Below, one piece after another: positions 1 to 6,000 of a stretch of 7,516 nt of DNA. The notes beneath the pieces were generated by a model. That model saw only the letters and a list, made by a program, of their open reading frames with translations, made no database searches and was not told where the DNA came from. The position numbers were made by a program, and so were the translations under genes. Numbering within the stretch: position 1 is the first letter of the stretch; every line of letters begins with the position of its first letter. The DNA comes from Promethearchaeia archaeon (GTDB lineage: Archaea; Asgardarchaeota; Lokiarchaeia; Sigyniarchaeales; SOKP01): assembly GCA_029856295.1 (NCBI GenBank), contig JAHQWS010000108.1:1-7516 (forward strand). Reading direction: 5' to 3'.

Positions 1-36
1 TTAATGAATTAATTAACCAAGATTTTCATTTGTGAA

Positions 37-55
37 TTTTTTCTTTTTATATTTT
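37..55 (+). terminator. Possible T-rich terminator of a gene upstream of the window
   Basis: A pyrimidine-rich stretch, TTTTTT-C-TTTTT-ATATTTT, lies on the + strand ahead of the first gene. Archaeal transcripts commonly end at such T tracts without a hairpin. The gene it would serve is outside the window, and AT-rich spacer DNA can produce T tracts by chance, so this is tentative. Confidence 0.25.
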
Positions 56-93
56 GAGTGGAAAATTATATAATGAGAAGAGAATTATATTAA

Positions 94-103
94 TTATATA
101 ATA
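94..103 (+). promoter_or_regulatory. TATA box for the AbrB/PhoU-like gene
   Basis: TTATATAATA is centred about 30 bases before the ATG at 129. Archaeal TATA boxes lie roughly 25-28 bases upstream of the transcription start, so the start would fall at or just before the ATG. That fits a leaderless or near-leaderless mRNA and the absence of a Shine-Dalgarno sequence (CATTTATT precedes the ATG). The surroundings are so AT-rich that other TATA-like strings occur close by, for example at 85-91. Confidence 0.5.
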
Positions 104-128
104 ATAGCAAAATTATATTACATTTATT

Positions 129-1127
129 ATGACAGAAGATAAAAAAGAGTCTGATAAGAAGCCAAAACTTAAAAACAAATATGTAAGAAGCGTAATTAAA
201 TTAGGTAATTCCAAAGCAATAACGTTTCCACAAGATTGGACTATTAACGCAGATTTAGAAGAGAAATCTGAGGTCTCCCTTTACCCTTTAGATGATAAGA
301 CGATTATAATCCGGGCTTTTGATAAAGAAAAAACTAAAACAATCTTTAGAATTGACGCGAATGTTTGGTCCATGAATTTAATGAAGCAAGCAATTATTAG
401 TGCCTTCAAATTGAATATAGATGAAATTTACATCAAATATGACGATAAAAATCAAGAAGAAGTCAATAAATTATTAATTGAATTAAGAAGTGAAATTATT
501 GGTATAGATTTTAAAAATATCAATGAAAGTAATGAATTCCTTATAAATTTCTTACTTGATACATCGAAAACAGCATTACCAGATGTATTATCTGATTTAT
601 CTAGTGTGTTTACAACAGTTATAAACAATATTATTGAAGGGAACACTAGAAAGGATAATCAATTTATCTTGGATGAGATTGACAGAAAGTATAGTTTAGG
701 AAGAAGAATTCTCATTACTGGTCTGTCGGATTATCCTATCTCTGCAGGGTATAAAAATTTTCCCATTATTAGGTATCTTGGAGACAGAGTTATACTTTTG
801 TATATAAAGGATTTTATCAACGAAGCCTTAATATTACAACTTATTTCAAACACTGTAATACAAAATTACTCGGAACTATTGGTAAGAATCCCTAGCTTGC
901 TTAGTGAAATTATAAAAAATTACAATAACATAAATTTAGACTCAATATCCGAATTTCAGGAATATTTATTTAAATTAAGAGGAATGCTGAAGGATATAGA
1001 ATTAGATGAATCGAATATAGAAGAACAACAAATTAGAAATACAATTAGATATTTCCTTAATAGTTTTGATAATTTCTTTGATATTGGAATAACAAGGTTG
1101 ATTGAAGCAGAAATAGGAATGAGCTAG
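129..1127 (+). CDS. SpoVT/AbrB-domain protein with PhoU-like helical C-terminus (regulator)
   Basis: This is a probable DNA-binding regulator of the archaeal AbrB-PhoU fusion type. Residues about 17-66 form a swapped-hairpin AbrB domain: the segment VRSVIKLGNSKAITFPQDW is the hallmark 'lgnSkaitiP' strand-turn-strand. Residues about 70-125 are a mixed alpha/beta linker. From about 135 to 330 the protein is mostly amphipathic helix, including RKYSLGRRILI (186-196), which resembles the helix ends of PhoU three-helix bundles. Family knowledge: such fusions are often annotated as phosphate-uptake regulators, but no phosphate transporter genes occur in this window, so its target is unknown. The ATG start fits a TATA box about 30 bases upstream. 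The 332-residue length is typical of the fusion class. It is transcribed alone, since the next 323 bases hold no gene on its strand. Confidence 0.8.
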   Translation: MTEDKKESDKKPKLKNKYVRSVIKLGNSKAITFPQDWTINADLEEKSEVSLYPLDDKTIIIRAFDKEKTKTIFRIDANVWSMNLMKQAIISAFKLNIDEIYIKYDDKNQEEVNKLLIELRSEIIGIDFKNINESNEFLINFLLDTSKTALPDVLSDLSSVFTTVINNIIEGNTRKDNQFILDEIDRKYSLGRRILITGLSDYPISAGYKNFPIIRYLGDRVILLYIKDFINEALILQLISNTVIQNYSELLVRIPSLLSEIIKNYNNINLDSISEFQEYLFKLRGMLKDIELDESNIEEQQIRNTIRYFLNSFDNFFDIGITRLIEAEIGMS

Positions 1128-1450
1128 CTTTAGAGCACTTCTTATGCTAATACAATTTTCTTTACTCAAATTAATGTATCCTAAATTTTAAAATCATTAA
1201 TTATCCTTTACATCATTAATACTCCTGCTATACTAAAAGAAGAGATATATCCAACGAAAATATTTCTAATATACAAGCAGTTTATATAATGTATCCTAGA
1301 AATCATTATTTTGAATAAAAGCTTAAAAAATATTGAAAACTTCACTTAAGCCACTTAATTGCAAAAATATTAGTTATTTAAATATGTTAGATCTAAAAGA
1401 TTTCTGTACATCATAAATTTAACAAAAATTAATTTAATTTATAATTCGAG
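1128..1450. other. AT-rich intergenic gap with no recognisable gene
   Basis: I see no ORF with coding character and no tRNA- or snoRNA-like structure on either strand. A pyrimidine-rich patch at 1155-1166 (AATTTTCTTTAC) could end the preceding transcript. The only repeat is an exact 12-bp direct repeat at 1172-1183 and 1287-1298. The right end (about 1412-1445) contains TATA-like strings that probably serve the micropeptide gene at 1451. Confidence 0.6.
1412..1421 (+). promoter_or_regulatory. Candidate TATA box for the micropeptide gene
   Basis: CATAAATTTA is centred about 34 bases before the ATG at 1451, which would give a transcript with a leader of under ten bases. Another AT-rich string at 1438-1445 (TTTATAAT) lies too close to the ATG to drive it in the usual archaeal spacing. 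The assignment rests only on position and composition. Confidence 0.25.
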
Positions 1451-1579
1451 ATGGTTCCAATGCCAAAATTAAATAGAAATGTATTAGTTGCTCTTGCAAT
1501 CTTATTGACATTATCCTACGGTCTCAGCATGGCAAGTATGGGAGTTTCCATACCTGGCTGTGGTGAAGGCTCACCTTAA
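1451..1579 (+). CDS. 42-residue micropeptide with signal-peptide or membrane segment and SIPGC tail
   Basis: No known family is recognised. The peptide starts MVPMPKLNRN (a short basic n-region), followed by a hydrophobic stretch VLVALAILLTLSYGL (residues 11-25), then SMASMG and a Cys/Gly/Pro tail ending SIPGCGEGSP. This has the shape of an exported peptide: cleavage near the ASM/G region would release about 12-15 residues, or the peptide could stay anchored by its helix. Support for a real gene: it is about 40% G+C between flanks of about 15%, an in-frame TAA (1442-1444) lies just upstream, codons match the neighbours, and a T-rich terminator follows within 40 bases. The start could be ATG 1451 or ATG 1460 (39 residues). 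SIPGC recurs in the tail of the next protein. A lipoprotein signal is unlikely because the cysteine is at residue 37, far from the hydrophobic core. The function is unknown. Confidence 0.6.
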   Translation: MVPMPKLNRNVLVALAILLTLSYGLSMASMGVSIPGCGEGSP

Positions 1580-1601
1580 ACAAACGACAAATTCTTGGAA
1601 A

Positions 1602-1648
1602 AGCAGAGCAATTATATTTTTTTTCTCTTTTTTTCTCATTATTCTGCT
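1602..1648 (+). terminator. T-rich terminator after the micropeptide gene
   Basis: T8-CTC-T7-CTC occupies 1617-1637, immediately beyond the micropeptide stop. It is bracketed by a small inverted pair, AGCAGA (1602-1607) and TCTGCT (1643-1648). The T tract itself is the convincing archaeal-type signal; the six-base arms are weak and could be chance. It suggests that the micropeptide is transcribed as a single-gene unit, separate from the acidic protein downstream. Confidence 0.6.
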
Positions 1649-1764
1649 CCTATGTTTAAAGTCATTCTATTTGTGAAAATTTCTGATTTAAATACTTGAA
1701 TTTCATAAGTTTTAATAAATTAAATAGCATTTAAAAAAACAAAAAATCTAAATTTTAAGTTAAA

Positions 1765-1775
1765 TTTTAAAATAT
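1765..1775 (+). promoter_or_regulatory. Candidate TATA box for the acidic Cys-tail protein
   Basis: TTTTAAAATAT lies about 55 bases before the GTG start, which would give a leader of roughly 25-30 bases carrying the GTGAG site at 1814. The 1580-1824 spacer otherwise contains only the terminator of the preceding gene and AT-rich sequence. The box is weakly supported because this region is full of similar strings. Confidence 0.25.
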
Positions 1776-1813
1776 CAACTAATTTTAAATTCTATATCCA
1801 ATAAAAACAGTTA

Positions 1814-1818
1814 GTGAG
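1814..1818 (+). promoter_or_regulatory. Shine-Dalgarno site that supports a GTG start
   Basis: GTGAG ends 6 bases before the GTG at 1825 and matches the GGTGA core complementary to the archaeal 16S 3' end. It supports the GTG as the real start. No ATG is available in frame between the upstream TAA (1786-1788) and this GTG. Confidence 0.55.
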
Positions 1819-1824
1819 AAATTA

Positions 1825-2142
1825 GTGGCTAAAAAGAAAAAAGTATTAGTTGAGCCTGAAAATGATGATCTTCCCGAAGGAAAGGCGGATGAAGATGGGG
1901 ATGAGGTTATCGATTTATACGATGAAGACGATAACTTAGAAGAGGATATTGATTATGATCTTAATCAAATCGATGATGAGATGCTCGCAGACGAGACAGA
2001 GGACGAGGAGTTTGGAATGGAAGTCGATGATGTTGTTAAAATGCTTAGAGCTGTAAAGTGTAAGCCATGTCCAGGTTTAAAAAGTATACCGGGTTGTAAA
2101 ATTGCTAAAGATCACGGTTGTCCAAAACCTGATAAACCGTGA
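1825..2142 (+). CDS. Acidic 105-residue protein with four-cysteine C-terminal tail
   Basis: No known family is recognised. The protein has three parts: a basic start (MAKKKK), a very acidic and probably disordered middle (32 of residues 10-70 are Asp or Glu), and a basic tail with cysteines at 79, 82, 91 and 99. The tail pattern is C-x2-CPG-x6-C-x7-CP and includes CKPC, SIPGC and HGCPKP. A short helix, VDDVVKMLRAV, precedes the cysteines. Four cysteines with CxxC and a CP could bind zinc or an iron-sulfur cluster. The acidic part followed by a Cys/Gly/Pro tail also resembles the leader-core layout of ribosomally made modified peptides. Neither reading is proven. There is no signal peptide, so it is probably cytoplasmic. 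It starts with GTG behind a good GTGAG site. It shares SIPGC with the exported micropeptide 246 bases upstream and is convergent with a radical SAM gene. Confidence 0.8.
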   Translation: MAKKKKVLVEPENDDLPEGKADEDGDEVIDLYDEDDNLEEDIDYDLNQIDDEMLADETEDEEFGMEVDDVVKMLRAVKCKPCPGLKSIPGCKIAKDHGCPKPDKP

Positions 2143-2195
2143 AAAAATCATTCTTTTATTTTTTTATTGATCTTCGAATCAAGCTTTTAATTTTT
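2143..2195. terminator. Shared terminator region between convergent genes
   Basis: The 53-base gap between the acidic protein and the radical SAM gene contains T tracts on the + strand (TTTTATTTTTTTATT near 2153-2168 and TTTTTT at 2191-2196) and A-rich counterparts for the other strand. A small hairpin, TTGAT (2167-2171) / ATCAA (2178-2182), has a CTTCGA loop. This layout fits termination in both directions. The 5-bp stem is weak alone, so the T tracts are the main evidence. Confidence 0.5.
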
Positions 2196-3719
2196 TCACG
2201 CTTTTAGTATTGAGTTTTTTAATTCATTCATTTCTTTAAGAGTTCCATATTTTATTTGATGAATAGTTTTTCCTAAAGATCTTAAGTTGTAGTGAACGAT
2301 ACGTCGCCATTTAATATAAGAATGCAATGTTCGGTAAAATCTGATTGGGTGAAAAGTAAAATTCCACCCTCGATATATCGTACTTCTATAAAATAAACCT
2401 AATTTATGGCCCCATCCTCCTCCATAATAATTGATATAAAAAAATGCTAAGAATAATAAGTTTTTTAGAGCATCAGAACTAAGGTTATGAGTTTTTATGA
2501 CGGGATTTAACCAATTGTATTTAGTATAATCTTCTGTTAATAAGAGATTTTTTTCTTTAATTTCCTTATAAAACCCAGTTGAGGGAAATGGAGTTAACAG
2601 AGTAAAACTGGGTAAATCTAAATCTAAATCTCGAGTTCTTTTAATTGTAATAAAGACGTCATCTATGGTATCTTCAAGGTTCGCTCCAATAATCACATTT
2701 CCCATAACTAGGATTCTGCTTTCATGTAAGACTTGTATTCCTTTTTTAATATTTTCTAATTTACATCCTTTATCAATAATCTTTAAGGTTTCATCATCAG
2801 TTGCTTCTACCCCTACTAAAACAAGCCAAAATCCCGCAATACCCATTAATTTTGTGATTTTTGGATATCTTGCCATCGAATCCAATCTCCCTTGAAAGAA
2901 AAAGCGCAGATTTTTCTTTATTTTTCCTTCTCTTTTGCCTCTAATAATTTCAATACATAACCGTCCAACTCGCTTCATATCCACAAGAATATTATCATCA
3001 ACAAAGAATAGGTCTGTGATTTTCTTATTTTGTGAAATAATTTCTAATTCTTTAATGATGTTTTCTACGGATCTCGCTCTCCATCTGCGCTTATAGACGA
3101 CAGGAGTGCTACAGAATCGGCACCCTTGTGGGCATCCACGAGACGTCTCTATTGCATCGCAGTCCATATTAAATATTTTATAATCATAGTCTTTAACTAG
3201 ATGCCTGGAAGGAAATCTTAACTCATCTAAATTTTTAAGAAATGGTCTATCAGGATTATGTATTATTTTGCCATTAGCCTTATAAGATAAGCCATTTATA
3301 TTTTCGGGAGACCCCTTCTCTATTAATTCTCGAAAAGTAAATTCACCCTCACCTCTTACTAAAATATCAATCCATGGAGATGATAAGGTTCGATCAACTG
3401 CTAATGTGGGGTGCCATCCTCCAATTACCGTTGTACATCCAGAATGTTTAGCAATCTTTGCATAGCTTAAGACAGTATCAATTGCACTAGTGACTGGGAC
3501 GGTTAAACCTACTAAATCGGGCTTAAATTCTTCAATTTTCTCTTTTGTTTGTTTTAAACTTAAGTTTGCCGCTTTTGTATCTAAAATCATTATGTCAACT
3601 AAATCTTCCACATAAGCTGCGATATACTCCAAAGCCAGCGGCGGAAAAGCTGAATCATAGAAATCGTAACCAGTTGTTTTATAATTTGCCACTAATAGCA
3701 AAATTTTTTTCCAGTTCAT
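2196..3719 (-). CDS. B12-binding-domain radical SAM protein
   Basis: The N-terminal 135 residues form a Rossmann-type cobalamin-binding-like domain: KILLLVANY (5-13), PPLALEYIAAYV (26-37), DLVGLTVPV (68-76), GGWHPTL (100-106) and VRGEGE (121-126). The radical SAM domain follows, with the 4Fe-4S cysteines C196, C200 and C203 in SRGCPQGCRFC, then DLFFVDDN (236-243) and FFFQGRLD (273-280). The last 90 or so residues are aromatic and basic, without a recognised domain. The DxHxxG motif of base-off B12 proteins is absent, as in many BchE-like members. Family knowledge: these enzymes methylate or cyclise unreactive carbons in tetrapyrroles, lipids (hopanoid methylases, archaeal GDGT ring synthases) or peptides. 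The substrate cannot be read from the sequence. Start: ATG at 3719 with AGGAT about 9 bases upstream. It is divergent from the hydrolase gene across a tandem-repeat promoter region. Confidence 0.85.
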   Translation of the reverse strand: MNWKKILLLVANYKTTGYDFYDSAFPPLALEYIAAYVEDLVDIMILDTKAANLSLKQTKEKIEEFKPDLVGLTVPVTSAIDTVLSYAKIAKHSGCTTVIGGWHPTLAVDRTLSSPWIDILVRGEGEFTFRELIEKGSPENINGLSYKANGKIIHNPDRPFLKNLDELRFPSRHLVKDYDYKIFNMDCDAIETSRGCPQGCRFCSTPVVYKRRWRARSVENIIKELEIISQNKKITDLFFVDDNILVDMKRVGRLCIEIIRGKREGKIKKNLRFFFQGRLDSMARYPKITKLMGIAGFWLVLVGVEATDDETLKIIDKGCKLENIKKGIQVLHESRILVMGNVIIGANLEDTIDDVFITIKRTRDLDLDLPSFTLLTPFPSTGFYKEIKEKNLLLTEDYTKYNWLNPVIKTHNLSSDALKNLLFLAFFYINYYGGGWGHKLGLFYRSTIYRGWNFTFHPIRFYRTLHSYIKWRRIVHYNLRSLGKTIHQIKYGTLKEMNELKNSILKA

Positions 3720-3737
3720 AGATAAATATCCTGGTTG

Positions 3738-3788
3738 AAATTGAAATATTAAGGTAATTTAAAAAATTGAAATATTACGGTACTTTAA
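3738..3788. repeat. Tandem 25-bp direct repeat (26-bp period) in divergent promoter region
   Basis: The unit AAATTGAAATATTAAGGTAATTTAA at 3738-3762 recurs at 3764-3788 with only two A-to-C changes (at 3778 and 3783). The period is 26 bp, about 2.5 helical turns. It lies 19-69 bases upstream of the radical SAM start and 45-95 bases upstream of the hydrolase start, where regulator sites or the paired promoters themselves would be. It may bind a dimeric regulator twice, or it may be a local duplication. The AATATT core could also serve as a TATA-like element for the - strand gene. Confidence 0.65.
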
Positions 3789-3819
3789 TTATTCATATCC
3801 GTTCATAAAATTTAAGTTT

Positions 3820-3824
3820 GTGAT
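3820..3824 (+). promoter_or_regulatory. Shine-Dalgarno site deciding the TTG start of the hydrolase
   Basis: GTGAT ends 8 bases before the TTG at 3833 and matches five bases of the archaeal GGAGGTGAT consensus. An in-frame TGA at 3824-3826 rules out any earlier start. The nearby ATG (3823) and GTG (3820) are in other frames, and the ATG frame stops after a few codons. The TTG is therefore the first possible start of this gene. Confidence 0.6.
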
Positions 3825-3832
3825 GAAAAGAT

Positions 3833-4816
3833 TTGCTCACCAAAACTCATAAACGTATCATTGTAATATTAATCGCGTTCTTAGTGAGCGCATTTATCTG
3901 GTATGTAAATGCCTCCTGGGGTAATACATTGCGAATTTTATTAATTGCCTCTATTCTCACGTTTTTAACGGTCTATGCCCCTTTTGAAATATATTTCACA
4001 TTTAGAGATATTTGGTTTGACAGATGGGATGTACTTTATCTAAAAAGCCTCGAAATTAAAAAGGTAAAAATTAAGGTAGATGGGGATATTATATATGCTG
4101 ATTTAGTAGAATCAAAAGACCAAGAAGCTGTTAAGTTGAGAAATACTATAATTGTGGTAAGCGCCGGTTTTTCAGACAAAAAAGAAACCCTTCAATACTA
4201 CTATTATCCATTAGCTTATCAGGGATATGTGATTTTAGCCTACGATGCGAGGGGAATTGGAGAATCTAAAAAAGCAGGTCATAGGGCTGATTTTTTAAAA
4301 AGGATTGAAGATTTTAATTCGATTATCGATTGGATTACTGTTAATGAAGAACTTAAAAATCTTAAGATCTATACACTCGGGATCAGTATTGGTGCTATAA
4401 CTGTCTTATGTGCAGGATTTCCAAACGAGAATATTGAAAAAATTGTTGCGGTCTCGTCTATGTCTCATTATAAACAAAGCATATCAGCTGCTAATATTAT
4501 CGTGAAATTTAGTTATCACATGAAAGGGGTTAATTTATTTCCAGATGAGGATGTAAATCAAAAATTATCACCGTATTTAGTTATTGAGAGGCTTAAAAAT
4601 ACTCTTTCTCAAACAGAATGGAATATATTTTCAGAAAAAGTCTTCTTAATTCATTCAAAAAATGATAAAGTCATTCCTTTCGTTAATTTTGAGGAAAATA
4701 AATCGATTTTGAAACTTCCTGATGAAAAACAGTTAATATTAAGAAAAGGGGGGCACATGCAGAAGAAAAATGAATTAGCTTTAGTTGGTGCTACTCTTAG
4801 ATTTTTTAATTCGTAA
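3833..4816 (+). CDS. Membrane-anchored alpha/beta hydrolase (serine hydrolase)
   Basis: This is a probable membrane-bound esterase, lipase or peptidase-like hydrolase; the substrate is unknown. Two hydrophobic segments, at residues about 8-27 and 33-55, form an N-terminal anchor, followed by an alpha/beta hydrolase domain. The strand and turn YVILAYDARGIGES (132-145) is the usual element before the nucleophile. The nucleophile elbow is LGISIGA, with Ser185 in G-x-S-x-G. The acid is probably Asp278 in HSKNDKVIP, and the base is His308 in KGGH. The triad is complete and in canonical order. With two segments and a basic N-terminus, the catalytic domain is probably cytoplasmic, but the topology is uncertain. 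The TTG start is supported by a strong GTGAT site. The gene is divergent from the radical SAM gene, so the two may share a control region, and its stop lies one base from the stop of the convergent M14-like gene. Confidence 0.85.
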   Translation: MLTKTHKRIIVILIAFLVSAFIWYVNASWGNTLRILLIASILTFLTVYAPFEIYFTFRDIWFDRWDVLYLKSLEIKKVKIKVDGDIIYADLVESKDQEAVKLRNTIIVVSAGFSDKKETLQYYYYPLAYQGYVILAYDARGIGESKKAGHRADFLKRIEDFNSIIDWITVNEELKNLKIYTLGISIGAITVLCAGFPNENIEKIVAVSSMSHYKQSISAANIIVKFSYHMKGVNLFPDEDVNQKLSPYLVIERLKNTLSQTEWNIFSEKVFLIHSKNDKVIPFVNFEENKSILKLPDEKQLILRKGGHMQKKNELALVGATLRFFNS

Positions 4817-4817
4817 T

Positions 4818-5987
4818 TTAAAACAAATTAATCATTTCTCTTATGCTCTCAACGATCAACTCAAGACTGATGTTAATACTACTTAGCTTTTTATCAAAAT
4901 AGTGAGGATCAGTCTTAGCCTTTTCTATCTCTTCGAATATATTAAAGAACTGTTTGTGGGATTCAATTTCCAATGCATGGACATTTGGCCGTGATGTGGC
5001 ATCGTTCATTAACACTATGCATCCATGATATATATGTTGATGGCTAATTGAAGGATAACAGGTTTCCCATAATATATCCCTTTCTTTTAATTTATTATAT
5101 ACTATGTCTGCAAGTTTTTGGCAATAATTTTTGCTCCTTTCGCTGTAACAAAAATAGAACGGAAGTTTGTCTTTATTATTTGAAATATAGTCTAAAAGTT
5201 TTTCATACACCGTATCCAATTGTTTCATTGATAATTGTATATGGGTAAGATTAGCATCGCGGCCGCATGTCTTAAATAAAGGCTTACGATAATAAGGAAT
5301 ATTATATAATTTTAAGACGTTTAAAATAATCATTTCTTTATAAATGTGATCGAATTTATAAGTTATTGATTCTTTGTGTAAATTCTGACCTAGATCGCTT
5401 AGATCTCTTTGAAGTAAAGAGGTTTCATGAAAATCTAAAATGTAAATTATAATATCTTCATGTTCCCAGTATGGCTCCAGTATTTTCTTAACTATTTTAG
5501 TATGTTCCGGTATTGGATATTCATTGTGATCATCATTAAAATTTGGGTATTCGGGAGCAAAGGTGCGACGCCAGTATCGATTAAGATTTGTTCCATTTTT
5601 TAGAAAATATCCTGATTTATTGTCTTTTTTGGGGTTAAGAAAACCATATGGATTCATTAAAGGAAGAAAGAGTAACATCTGGTCATTACCTAAAATCTCA
5701 TCAATATTTATTTCTTGTTTCTGAATGAGTTTCAGAAAATCTAACATACCAAAAAGTCCGTTATACTCGTTGTGCTGGGCACCGACAAACACTTTAACAT
5801 GTTTAACTTCAGTAGAATTTAAGTGCTTACAAATTGTGATTGATGGGATATAGCCCTCAGAGGTTTCAAATAGTTTAAAATAAACATGTTCTAAATTATT
5901 GAAATCTCTGAAAATATCAAGAATTTTATTAAACAGAAGTTGTCTCTTTTCTATGTCCAATAAATATTTCAAAGTTTCAAGCTTCAT
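4818..5987 (-). CDS. M14-like zinc carboxypeptidase / succinylglutamate desuccinylase-type deacylase
   Basis: This is a probable zinc hydrolase that cleaves a C-terminal amino acid or an acyl-amide. The visible M14 signposts occur in order: GAQHNEYNG (69-77) as first zinc motif, MNPYGF (111-116) matching the usual NPDG(Y/F), GTNLNRYW (132-139) matching D-L-N-R for substrate carboxylate binding, LDFHET (184-189) with His187 as the third zinc ligand, and ALEIES (338-343) holding the likely catalytic glutamate. The first motif is unusual. Most family members have H-x-x-E, whereas here the residue three before Glu74 is Gln71 and the histidine is His72, giving H-x-E. Either the ligand has shifted or the zinc site is altered. 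There is no signal peptide, so it is probably cytoplasmic. It starts 13 bases after the ATP-grasp gene stops, indicating one transcript. No Shine-Dalgarno site precedes the ATG. Confidence 0.8.
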   Translation of the reverse strand: MKLETLKYLLDIEKRQLLFNKILDIFRDFNNLEHVYFKLFETSEGYIPSITICKHLNSTEVKHVKVFVGAQHNEYNGLFGMLDFLKLIQKQEINIDEILGNDQMLLFLPLMNPYGFLNPKKDNKSGYFLKNGTNLNRYWRRTFAPEYPNFNDDHNEYPIPEHTKIVKKILEPYWEHEDIIIYILDFHETSLLQRDLSDLGQNLHKESITYKFDHIYKEMIILNVLKLYNIPYYRKPLFKTCGRDANLTHIQLSMKQLDTVYEKLLDYISNNKDKLPFYFCYSERSKNYCQKLADIVYNKLKERDILWETCYPSISHQHIYHGCIVLMNDATSRPNVHALEIESHKQFFNIFEEIEKAKTDPHYFDKKLSSINISLELIVESIREMINLF

Positions 5988-6000
5988 TATTTTTTTAGCT

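Noticed and set aside
452..646. 64-residue ORF on the - strand inside the AbrB/PhoU-like gene
   Set aside because: It is a shadow frame fully inside a well-supported gene, with no recognisable motif and no independent start signal.
1546..1563. Lipoprotein signal (IPGC as lipobox) in the micropeptide
   Set aside because: Proline at -2 is atypical, and the cysteine is about 12 residues past the end of the hydrophobic core, too far for a lipobox.
2665..2895. 76-residue + strand ORF inside the radical SAM gene
   Set aside because: It is antisense to the conserved radical SAM domain. Its Ser/Pro/Ile-rich composition is what the complement of this gene would produce.
3738..3788. Tandem repeats as the start of a CRISPR array
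   Set aside because: There are only two copies, they are nearly contiguous with no spacer, and there are no cas genes in the window.
3821..3826. C-box-like TGATGA suggesting an archaeal C/D guide RNA
   Set aside because: No matching D box (CTGA) follows within about 60 bases, and the string is better explained as the GTGAT ribosome binding site.
5048..5248. 66-residue + strand ORF inside the M14-like gene
   Set aside because: It is antisense shadow with no motif. The opposite strand carries the better-supported reading.
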